This document shows positions 31,687 through 40,051 of a stretch of 64,000 bases of DNA, piece by piece. The notes below the pieces were generated by a model, which searched no databases, was not told the DNA's origin, and saw only the letters and a list, made by a program, of their open reading frames with translations. This stretch comes from Synechococcales cyanobacterium S06. GTDB taxonomy: Bacteria > Cyanobacteriota > Cyanobacteriia > Cyanobacteriales > JAABRE01. The DNA lies in the NCBI GenBank assembly GCA_011391125.1, contig JAABRE010000005.1:1-64000 (forward strand). Direction: 5' to 3'. Each line of letters begins with the position of its first letter. Position 1 is the stretch's first letter. The translations under genes were made by a program, and so were the position numbers.

Positions 31687-33894
31687 ATGACAGACACAAT
31701 TTCTCTTAATGTAGAAACTATCGCCGAGCTCCCGAAAATTACTGAATTAGTGGTTTTTGGCGATAGTTTGTCTGATATAGGCAATATTTATCAAGTCACG
31801 AACCAAGAAACACCTCCTAGTCCTCCCTATTTTGAAGGTCGTTTTTCCAATGGTCCCATTTGGGTTGATCAACTCTTACCGGAACTTGGTTTAACTTCCA
31901 ATTCGTTGCTCAATTTTGCTTATGGAGGAGCTGAAACTGGTGTAAATACAGTAACTCAGGGGATACCAGGATTAACTGAACAAGTTGCCCTATTTGAAGC
32001 TAGTCTTGATTCTAATCCAGTTGATCCCAATGCCTTATATACCATTTTAATCGGTGGTAATGATTTGACCAACTCAGCTAGTCAAAACACGATCGCCACT
32101 GCTATCACTAATATTTCAACATCCATCACAGATTTGGCGAATTTAGGAGCAGAAAATATCATCGTCTTAAACTTACCAAATCTAGGACTACTACCTAAAA
32201 ATATTGACGCTGATACTTCAACGATCGCCACGGATTTAGCAACAGCATTTAATACAGAGTTAAATTCAAGTCTCACTACTTTAGAAACCACCCTGAATTT
32301 GGACTTACATTTGGTTGATTTGTTTGGCTTAACCACAGCCATTGGTGCTAATCCCAATGATTATGGTTTTACTCAACCGACAAATGATGTCTTAATTGAT
32401 GAAAATCCGGCTAGTATTGATCCTAATAACTATGTATTTTGGGATGAACTTCACCCCACGACAAAAACCCATGGTTTGATCACGGATACGGTCATTACGA
32501 CCATGGAAAATGAGGGCATTTTAGCTGTGGTGGGACAAACTGACGTTATCCTCAATGGTGTCAGGGAAGATGTTCGTACTCAGGAAACTAATTTAGGAAA
32601 CTTGATTGCTGATGCACATTTAACGAATGCTCAAGCCATTGATTCGACTGTCGATATTGCTTTAGTTAATGGTGGTGGTATTGGTAGTAATATCAATATT
32701 GGTGATATTACTAATTTTGAAGTGGAGGCCGTTTCACCTTTTAATAATGACTTAGTTTTGTTAACCCTGACTGGTACTGAATTAGAGCAGATTATTGAAC
32801 ATTCAGTCGCACAATACGGAAATATGGACATCGGTCCTTTTCCCCAAATTAGCGGTTTATCCTTTAGTTATGACCAGGATCAACAGGCGATCGCCTTTGA
32901 TGAAACCGGTGCAGTAGTTACCGATGGCGAAAGGATACAATCCTTAGTGGTTAATGACTCTGACGGTAAGGTGATTAAATTAGTCGAAAATGGCGACTTA
33001 GTTGCTGAAAATGCTAATACCGAATTTCGTGTCGTCACCTTAAGTTTTCTGGCCGAAGGTGGAGACGATTATCCCTTTGATATTTTTGGCGATAATCTCG
33101 TTACCATTGAACTTACAGAGCAAATATCCCTGACTACCTATCTACAGGAAAACCACCTTGATACTCCCTTTAATATCGCGGATACAGCCATCGAAAACGA
33201 TGAAAGGAGTCAAAACCTCAATTTCAGAGAAGACACAGTAATTGCCACGGAAACCACAGCAGAACCGATTTCTGTTTTTGGTGGTATTGGCGTTGATAAC
33301 CTTGATGCTGCTGATCCCGAAACCGGTTTTTCTGGTAATAATACCTTGACTTTTACTGGTTCTAGTAATGATTTGGTTGATACTTCCAGCGCAACCTTGG
33401 GCCATAATCGCATTTATGCGGGTAGTGGTGATGATTCTCTCGTCGCAGGAAAGGGCGATCGCATTTTTGCCGGTAACGGTGATGATAACATCACTCTTTC
33501 TGAGGGTCAGGGAAATAACCGCGTTTACGGTGGTAATGGTAATGATACCTTTACTTTGGGTGCAGGCGATCGCCTCTTTGGTGGTGACGGGGTTGATAAA
33601 TTCTACGTTACCACAGGTGGCGACAACCTCATTACCGGTGGTACAGAAAAAGATGAATTTTGGATCGCCAACGCAGAATTACCTGCTCCTGGTAACAGAA
33701 TTACTGACTTTACTAAAGGTGAAGATGTCCTCGGTATTGGTGGTGATTTTGGCACACAATTAGACAGTTTTGCCGACTTAAATATTGTCGCCAACGAGGG
33801 AATTACGACTATTAGTATGAAGGAAACTAACGATATTTTAGTTACCTTAAATGGCGAATTTAATTTAACAGCAAATGACTTTGTTTTTGCTTAA
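31687..33894 (+). CDS. GDSL/SGNH esterase fused to 5'-nucleotidase C-terminal domain and calcium-binding repeats
   Basis: This 735-residue protein opens with a GDSL lipase/esterase domain (about 20-275): LVVFGDSLSDIGN (nucleophile Ser27), IGGNDLTNSA (block III) and FWDELHPTTKTHG (catalytic Asp/His). Next (about 280-500) is a domain matching the 5'-nucleotidase C-terminal fold: LGNLIADAHL, DIALVNGGGIGSNI and EAVSPFNNDLVLLTLTG. No metallophosphatase domain precedes it. The last part (about 545-690) has RTX-like repeats (AGSGDDSL, AGNGDDNI, GGNGNDTF, GGDGVDKF) that bind calcium. Without a Sec signal and with RTX repeats, type I secretion is likely. A terminator follows at 33958. Confidence 0.85.
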   Translation: MTDTISLNVETIAELPKITELVVFGDSLSDIGNIYQVTNQETPPSPPYFEGRFSNGPIWVDQLLPELGLTSNSLLNFAYGGAETGVNTVTQGIPGLTEQVALFEASLDSNPVDPNALYTILIGGNDLTNSASQNTIATAITNISTSITDLANLGAENIIVLNLPNLGLLPKNIDADTSTIATDLATAFNTELNSSLTTLETTLNLDLHLVDLFGLTTAIGANPNDYGFTQPTNDVLIDENPASIDPNNYVFWDELHPTTKTHGLITDTVITTMENEGILAVVGQTDVILNGVREDVRTQETNLGNLIADAHLTNAQAIDSTVDIALVNGGGIGSNINIGDITNFEVEAVSPFNNDLVLLTLTGTELEQIIEHSVAQYGNMDIGPFPQISGLSFSYDQDQQAIAFDETGAVVTDGERIQSLVVNDSDGKVIKLVENGDLVAENANTEFRVVTLSFLAEGGDDYPFDIFGDNLVTIELTEQISLTTYLQENHLDTPFNIADTAIENDERSQNLNFREDTVIATETTAEPISVFGGIGVDNLDAADPETGFSGNNTLTFTGSSNDLVDTSSATLGHNRIYAGSGDDSLVAGKGDRIFAGNGDDNITLSEGQGNNRVYGGNGNDTFTLGAGDRLFGGDGVDKFYVTTGGDNLITGGTEKDEFWIANAELPAPGNRITDFTKGEDVLGIGGDFGTQLDSFADLNIVANEGITTISMKETNDILVTLNGEFNLTANDFVFA

Positions 33895-34287
33895 TTAAAA
33901 GTTAGGTGGCATTGCCCATCTAACCAATTACCACGGAATTCAGAACTCCGATTTTGGCCACATTTGAGAAAATGTGGTTTTTTCGGCGTTACACCTATGC
34001 AAGATGATTTGATATTTATTTTCAATGTAGGGGTAGGGCTTGTCCCTACCCTATCAGCGTTTCGGGGGCAACCACAAGGGATTGCCCCTACAATTTCATC
34101 TCAGAGTCATGCAACGCCGTTTTTTCTAGCCTGAGAAATCAGATTTTCGCCAATTTTTCGTTTGAGCCATAAATCTAGGTTTGCGAAAATTGTATAGAGG
34201 AAAACAATCTTAATTTAAAGATAAACTATTACCCCTATTATCGTAATGTGTTCAATAATAGGGATTAATTAAAATTAAGTAAGTTAT
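33895..34287. other. Intergenic region with terminator and REP-like hairpins
   Basis: This 393-bp gap contains the terminator at 33958-33983, then two palindromes: GTAGGGGTAGGGCTTGTCCC (34028-34052) and GGGGCAACCACAAGGGATTG (34075-34094). The rest should contain the promoter of the next gene. No ORF is credible. Confidence 0.65.
33958..33983 (+). terminator. Rho-independent terminator of the GDSL-RTX gene
   Basis: CCACATTT, loop GAGA, AAATGTGG, then TTTTTT. It lies 64 bp after the stop codon. Confidence 0.85.
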
Positions 34288-37200
34288 ATGGCAGCATTTC
34301 TCTCGAAAATTGGTAGCTATCAAAGTGCAAACGGTTCGGAAATTTCTGCTTTTGATGCGCAAAGTAAGCGTCTTTTTGTGGTTGCAGGAACTGTGGTAGA
34401 AGTTTTAGATATTGCGTCTTTGACGAATCCCACTAAGATTGCTGATTTAGTATTTGATACCACTAACTTGACTACTGGTTTCACTTTCGCTCCCAATAGT
34501 GTGGCCGTGGGGAAAGAAGGAACAGTTAGTGAAGGTATCGTCACTGTTGCTTTAGCGATCGCCGATGATTTATGGAATCAAAACCAGGGCGAGGTGCAAT
34601 TTTTCAACGCCGCTACAGGAGCATTTTTAGGTAAAGAAACGGTGGGTAATCTCCCCGATATGGTGACCTTTAGTCCAGATGGTACAAAGGTTTTAACCGC
34701 TAATGAAGGTGAACCCAACGAAGATTATAGCTTCGATCCTGAAGGTTCGATCAGTATTATTGATTTGACTAATGGGTTAGAAAATGCCCAAATTCAAGAG
34801 GCAACTTTTACTAATTTTAATGCTCAAATTGAAGACCTCAAAGCTGAGGGAGTGAGAATTTTTGGTCCTAATGCTACGGTAGCACAGGATTTAGAACCCG
34901 AATATATCGCCTTTTCTGGAGATGGTCAAAAAGCTTATGTGACTTTACAGGAAAATAATGCGATCGCCATTGTGGATATTGCTACGGCAACTGTAGAATC
35001 CGTCAAGCCTCTAGGATTTAAAGATTATAACACCCAAACTCTGAAAACTTCTTTCTTTAATGATGCTGATTTACCGGTGATTGGTACATCCGACACTTTA
35101 GGAGAAGTTCTTTTAGGAGGTCTTTCTGGTTTACATTTTGAGGGAATCAACTCAGAAAATGGCAATTTACAATTTATCACCCATCCTGATATTGGACCAA
35201 GTGCCACAGGAAATCGTGATGTTACGGGTGATGGAGTAGATGACAGAGTGAGAACCTATTTTCTCCCTGATTTACAACCTCAGTTAATTCGTTTTGAATA
35301 TAACCCCAAAGATGGCAGTCTCAGCATTGTCGATCAACTTTCTTTGACTCGCCAAGATGGCACTCCTTTAACTGGTTTACCAAATCTTCCCACCGATGAC
35401 ACGGGTCGGATTCCCATTGATGAAAATGGTAATATTTTGGCTTACGATCCTTTAGGTGCAGATTTAGAAGGAATTGTCAAATCCCCTGATGGTAGTTATT
35501 GGATGGCCGATGAATACAGACCTGCTATTTACCATTTTGAAGCCAATGGTACTTTAATTAACCGTTTTGTCCCTGAAGGTCTACCCGCGGATTTGGGAAC
35601 AGCGGCTTTTCCTGAAGTTTATAATACTAGGGTAGCTAATCGTGGCTTTGAGGCGATCGCCTATCAAGATGATAAAGTTTACGCTTTTGTACAGTCTCCT
35701 TTTGACAATCCCAGTAGTGCAAACACCTCGACGATCAGAATTTTAGAATTTGATCCCCAAACCCAAACTACCATTGGGGAATACCTTTATATCCAAGAAG
35801 ACAAAGGAGGAGGTAGTGACAAAATTGGAGATGCTGTTGCTACTAATCAAATAGGCGAATTTCTAGTTATTGAGCGAGATTCTAGCACCGAAGCTGATTC
35901 TAAAAAGGTTGTTTTCCGTATTGATTTAACTCAAGCAACCAATTTACAAAGTTTACCTGCTGATATTTTAGCAGAAGGAGAAACCTTTGATAGTTTAACC
36001 TTAGAACAGTTAGCAGCCAAAGGAATTAATCCTGTAACTAAAGAAGTACATACCGATTTAGCCGCAGTAGGTTACACTTTCACTGATAAACCCGAAGGTT
36101 TAACTTGGATTAACGAGACAACGATCGCCGTTCTCAACGATAATGATTTTGCTGAAACTGGTATTCCCATTGGTTTAGGTATTATTACCTTAAATACCAA
36201 TAATACCTTAGATGCGAGCGATCGCGACGGTGGAATTAATATGGCTAATTGGCCTATTTTCGGAATGTATCAACCAGATACGATCGCCTCCTACACAGTA
36301 GATGGTCAGACCTATTATGTTACAGCAAATGAAGGAGACTCAAGGGTTAGACCCAGCGATGACGGAATTTTAGATGGTCAAGACGAAGGAGACATCTACA
36401 ACGAAGAATCAAGAATCAAAGATTTAATCCTTGATCCAGTTGCTTTCCCCAATGCAGAAGAATTACAGGCCGATGATCAACTTGGTCGTTTAATTGTTAC
36501 CACAACCCGAGGAGATACGGACGGAGATGGTGACTATGACCAATTATACGCTTTTGGTGGTCGTTCCTTTACGATTTGGAATAGTCAGGGTAACTTAGTT
36601 TATGACAGTGGCAACGATTTAGAACAGATCACCGCTGCTCAATTTCCTTATCTGTTCAATTCCCAAGGAGACACAGATGGTTTTGATAGTCGTAGTGACA
36701 ACAAAGGACCTGAACCCGAAGGAGTGGCCGTGGGAACCATCGACGGAAGAACCTACGCTTTCGTTGGTTTAGAAAGAATTGGCGGAGTCATGGTTTATGA
36801 TGTGACTAATCCCACCGCTCCCCATTTTGTGGAATATCAAGCTGGTATGGAAGATGTCGCTCCAGAGGGTTTAACCTTTATTAGTGGGGAAAATAGTCCC
36901 AACGGTCGGCCTCTGTTAGTTGTTAACAATGAGGAAAGTAATACTACCAGTATTTTTGAGGTTAATGTACCTTCTCCTGTGGTCAAAAATATCGCTGTTA
37001 TTGCCGCAGAAAATACTGAAATCAGCCTTGATCCTGCTAATTTTAGCAAAAACTTCATTGATTACCAAAATGACCCCTTAGACACCGTTAAAATTACTAC
37101 TTTACCCGAAAACGGTACTCTCAAGTTATCGGGTGTGGATGTTACTCAAGATGCTGAAATTAACGTCATTGAAATGGCGAATTTAAGCTTTACTCCCGAT

Positions 37201-38004
37201 GCTGACTTTAACGGTCAAACTAGCTTCCTTTGGAATGGTTCGGACGGCCAACAATATGCAACTAAAGAGGCCAAAGTCAATCTTCGAGTGATGAATGTTT
37301 CTGGTACTTCCACGGAATTAGACGATCGCCTCATTGGTGATAAGAACGACAATCTCCTTGAAGGAGCAGGAGGAAACGATATTCTCAGGGGAAACCGTGG
37401 AAATGACATTCTCAACGGTGGTGATGGTAATGATGTCTTTAATGGTGGTTTAGGTGATGACCTGATCGATGGTGGAACCGGTGTTGATCGCCTTGTTGGT
37501 CAAGGTAATCTCGACTTTACCCTCACTGATACCAGTTTAACGGGTCAAGGTACTGATACTTTTGTCAATATCGAAAAAGTTAGTTTAATCGGTGGTAAAG
37601 GTGATAATTTCCTCAACGCTGAAGCTTTCACCCTCGGTGACGTGGTTCTCCGAGGTAATGATGGAAACGACACTCTTAAAGGTGGAGCAGGGGTTGACGT
37701 CCTTTTCGGTGGTGACGGAGACGACCTTCTCTATGGTGGTTTAGGTCAAGATCGTTTCTTTGGTGATGATGGTGCTGATACTTTCGTCCTACAAGCCAAT
37801 GGCGATCGAGACATCATCAAAGACTTTACCAACGGAGAAGATAAATTCGGTTTATCTGATGGTTTACAATTTAGTGGCCTAAGTATCACTGGTTTAAATA
37901 AAGGACATAATACCTTAATTAGTGATAATGAAGGTAATAAATTGGCCTTATTAGAGAATGTTAATCCCAATTTAATTGATGCAAGTGACTTTGTAACCAT
38001 GTAA
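34288..38004 (+). CDS. Large RTX-repeat protein with phytase-like esterase domain
   Basis: This 1238-residue protein starts with a beta-propeller-like choice-of-anchor I segment (about 1-240 and again 640-880; e.g. VTFSPDGTKVLTANEGEPNE and YYVTANEGDSRVR). The middle (about 260-640) matches the esterase-like phytase family: GLSGLHFEGIN, YDPLGADLEGIVKSPDGSYWMADEYRPAIYHF and ANRGFEAIAYQ. A linker of about 110 residues and then RTX nonapeptides follow (LRGNRGNDIL, NGGDGNDVF, FGGDGDDLL), closing with a domain common in secreted RTX proteins. No Sec signal is seen, so type I secretion is likely. It may release phosphate outside the cell, but activity is unproven. Confidence 0.82.
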   Translation: MAAFLSKIGSYQSANGSEISAFDAQSKRLFVVAGTVVEVLDIASLTNPTKIADLVFDTTNLTTGFTFAPNSVAVGKEGTVSEGIVTVALAIADDLWNQNQGEVQFFNAATGAFLGKETVGNLPDMVTFSPDGTKVLTANEGEPNEDYSFDPEGSISIIDLTNGLENAQIQEATFTNFNAQIEDLKAEGVRIFGPNATVAQDLEPEYIAFSGDGQKAYVTLQENNAIAIVDIATATVESVKPLGFKDYNTQTLKTSFFNDADLPVIGTSDTLGEVLLGGLSGLHFEGINSENGNLQFITHPDIGPSATGNRDVTGDGVDDRVRTYFLPDLQPQLIRFEYNPKDGSLSIVDQLSLTRQDGTPLTGLPNLPTDDTGRIPIDENGNILAYDPLGADLEGIVKSPDGSYWMADEYRPAIYHFEANGTLINRFVPEGLPADLGTAAFPEVYNTRVANRGFEAIAYQDDKVYAFVQSPFDNPSSANTSTIRILEFDPQTQTTIGEYLYIQEDKGGGSDKIGDAVATNQIGEFLVIERDSSTEADSKKVVFRIDLTQATNLQSLPADILAEGETFDSLTLEQLAAKGINPVTKEVHTDLAAVGYTFTDKPEGLTWINETTIAVLNDNDFAETGIPIGLGIITLNTNNTLDASDRDGGINMANWPIFGMYQPDTIASYTVDGQTYYVTANEGDSRVRPSDDGILDGQDEGDIYNEESRIKDLILDPVAFPNAEELQADDQLGRLIVTTTRGDTDGDGDYDQLYAFGGRSFTIWNSQGNLVYDSGNDLEQITAAQFPYLFNSQGDTDGFDSRSDNKGPEPEGVAVGTIDGRTYAFVGLERIGGVMVYDVTNPTAPHFVEYQAGMEDVAPEGLTFISGENSPNGRPLLVVNNEESNTTSIFEVNVPSPVVKNIAVIAAENTEISLDPANFSKNFIDYQNDPLDTVKITTLPENGTLKLSGVDVTQDAEINVIEMANLSFTPDADFNGQTSFLWNGSDGQQYATKEAKVNLRVMNVSGTSTELDDRLIGDKNDNLLEGAGGNDILRGNRGNDILNGGDGNDVFNGGLGDDLIDGGTGVDRLVGQGNLDFTLTDTSLTGQGTDTFVNIEKVSLIGGKGDNFLNAEAFTLGDVVLRGNDGNDTLKGGAGVDVLFGGDGDDLLYGGLGQDRFFGDDGADTFVLQANGDRDIIKDFTNGEDKFGLSDGLQFSGLSITGLNKGHNTLISDNEGNKLALLENVNPNLIDASDFVTM

Positions 38005-38025
38005 TTTTTCCCAGAGATTACAGAT

Positions 38026-38056
38026 AAAAAAGGTGTAAAAAAATTGCACCTTTTTT
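38026..38056. terminator. Bidirectional terminator between the RTX gene and the histidine kinase
   Basis: AAAAAAGGTG and CACCTTTTTT form a stem around a TAAAAAAATTG loop between convergent genes, with T/A runs on both strands. Its right edge overlaps the histidine kinase stop codon at 38055. Confidence 0.85.
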
Positions 38057-39974
38057 ATTGAAAAGACTGAGGTAAAGTAACAGTAAAAGACGTGACAAAA
38101 CTAGGAGAATTTTCAAGAGGAAAACTAGAAACCTCGATATTTCCCTCCAAATGATCCACCAAAGATTTAACCATAGTTAAACCCAAACCAGTCCCCGGAA
38201 TTGCACTATCTGTAACTCCTTTTCCCCGACGAAACTTATCAAAAATATAACGTTGTTCATCAGGGGAAATACCCCAACCATAATTAGTAATAGTTATGAT
38301 AATTAGATAACCTTCCCTCGTTATTTTTCTCTCAATATTTAGCTCAACTTTCGTCTCAGGATCAGCATATTTTCCCGCATTTAATAACAACTCACCGATA
38401 ATTTGTTCTAAAGTATAGGGGTCCGTATATAACTGTAAATTATCAACTAAAGACTGCTTTTTATTAACCAGTAAATCATAATTTACCACTAAATTTAAAC
38501 CCTTATTTTCCGACCATTTCTTGTTAAACTCCATCCCTAATTTATCAATAATATCCTTTAAATTTACTTGTTTTAACTGAATAGATAACTTTTGCGATTC
38601 CACTTGTTGTAAAGTTAATAAATCCTTAATTAAATTATATTCCCGATTCCATTCTTGTTCTAAAATATCTAAATATTTCGTTTGTTTTTCTGCATCACAA
38701 TAGGGTTGACGTAACATTTTAATCGCAATTTTCATTGTGGTTAAAGGAGTATTTAACTCGTGACTCATACTACTAAGAAAATCGTCCTTTAGTTTATTTA
38801 ACTGTTGTAACTCCTCCAATTGTTGACGCATTTTTTCCGATAATTTAGCTTGGACATCCAAACTCCATTTAAGTTGAGAAGTTCGTTCCTCCACCAAAGA
38901 TTGAACCCTACTTAAGGATTGATTATGAAGCATATTTATGCTGATTTGAATACTGACCCAATTAACTAATTGTAACTCATGATTTGACCAAACATGACTT
39001 TTCTGATCTTGTAAAATAAGGAATCCTAAAATTATGGGAGTTCTTGCTTCACTCGTCATACTGCCCATAATTGGGACAAATAATAAAGACTCAGTAGTCT
39101 GAGAATCGAAAATTATTTCAGGATTATTTATGATTAAATCGGGATAATTATTAACATTTTCGATCGCTAAAGTTTCAGGAGCTTTTTCTAAAGCTTTTAA
39201 AATTAAGTCGGATTCAGCTATATTAAATGACTGATTTTTTTGATACTTTTTATTATTTTTAAATTTTTCAGATTGGCAAATGATATCGGCTTTTCCTTGG
39301 GGTTTTGCCTCTTTTCCTAACCGTTTAAAGAGGGGGTTATTATATTTTAAAGTAAGAATTAAGCCTTGATTAATCTGTAAGGTTTTTAGCGTAGATTCCA
39401 GAGCCAAAATGAATAAAGAATTAAGAGAAGACGTTTGCAGTAAAGTTCCTCCTATTTCTCTAAGTAAAGTTTCATACTGATTACTTAACTTAGCTTCCTG
39501 TTGCAATTGACATACTCGTAAAGCAAGTGAAACCAAAACAGAAATATTTTTTAGAGAACTTATCTCATTTTCAGTCCAATTATAAGCTTGATATTCTCCT
39601 AAAATAATAGCAGAGTTAAGCTGATTATAACCAGAAGTCTTACTAATTAATAAAGCGGATAAATTTGAATTTTTACAAGTATTTTTAAAGGGACTTTCGG
39701 AAATATTACTAATAGCAAATAAACCGAAATCCAGAATTTCTTGAACTGGTATATGGGCAATATTTTGCGAATTAAAATTATTATTAATCGACCAAAAAGC
39801 TAAATTATGTTTAGATTGCTCATTAATTTCATGGGTAATAAAACAAACATCCACCGAGAAACTTTGCCCTAATTCTTTAGCAATATCCATCAGCATCTGA
39901 TTAACATCTGGACTAGAAATAATAATCTGAATAATTCTATTTTCAAGTTGCTGATAAGGGAGGGTTTCTGACAT
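38055..39974 (-). CDS. Sensor histidine kinase with GAF domains
   Basis: This 639-residue soluble protein has one or two GAF-like domains (about 10-155 and 170-350; e.g. LQINQGLILTL and ESLLFVPIMG), a coiled coil (355-395), then HisKA with the phospho-acceptor LSSMSHELNTPL (His405). HATPase_c follows: EQIIGELLLNAGKYADPET (N box), ITNYGWGISPDEQRYIFDKFRRG (G1/F box) and GTGLGLTMVKSLV (G2). There are no TM segments and no bilin-binding Cys that I could recognise. The signal and partner regulator are unknown; no response regulator gene adjoins it. Confidence 0.92.
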   Translation of the reverse strand: MSETLPYQQLENRIIQIIISSPDVNQMLMDIAKELGQSFSVDVCFITHEINEQSKHNLAFWSINNNFNSQNIAHIPVQEILDFGLFAISNISESPFKNTCKNSNLSALLISKTSGYNQLNSAIILGEYQAYNWTENEISSLKNISVLVSLALRVCQLQQEAKLSNQYETLLREIGGTLLQTSSLNSLFILALESTLKTLQINQGLILTLKYNNPLFKRLGKEAKPQGKADIICQSEKFKNNKKYQKNQSFNIAESDLILKALEKAPETLAIENVNNYPDLIINNPEIIFDSQTTESLLFVPIMGSMTSEARTPIILGFLILQDQKSHVWSNHELQLVNWVSIQISINMLHNQSLSRVQSLVEERTSQLKWSLDVQAKLSEKMRQQLEELQQLNKLKDDFLSSMSHELNTPLTTMKIAIKMLRQPYCDAEKQTKYLDILEQEWNREYNLIKDLLTLQQVESQKLSIQLKQVNLKDIIDKLGMEFNKKWSENKGLNLVVNYDLLVNKKQSLVDNLQLYTDPYTLEQIIGELLLNAGKYADPETKVELNIERKITREGYLIIITITNYGWGISPDEQRYIFDKFRRGKGVTDSAIPGTGLGLTMVKSLVDHLEGNIEVSSFPLENSPSFVTSFTVTLPQSFQ

Positions 39975-40024
39975 AATTAATTAACTTTGTTAATTGATTT
40001 TCGTGATTGCCTTTGATTGATCGT

Positions 40025-40044
40025 TATTGCGCTAAAGCGCAACA
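40025..40044. repeat. GCGCTAAAGCGC hairpin
   Basis: TTATTGCGCTAAAGCGCAAC contains a perfect GCGC-TAAA-GCGC hairpin, the same unit found inside the MITE at 96-219 and the tandem repeats at 1417-1668. It lies 8 bp beyond the putA stop. Confidence 0.6.
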
Positions 40045-40051
40045 ACAAACC

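Noticed and set aside
33368-33763. 131-residue plus-strand ORF in another frame of the RTX region
   Set aside because: It is the shifted frame of the glycine/aspartate-rich repeats of the GDSL-RTX gene.
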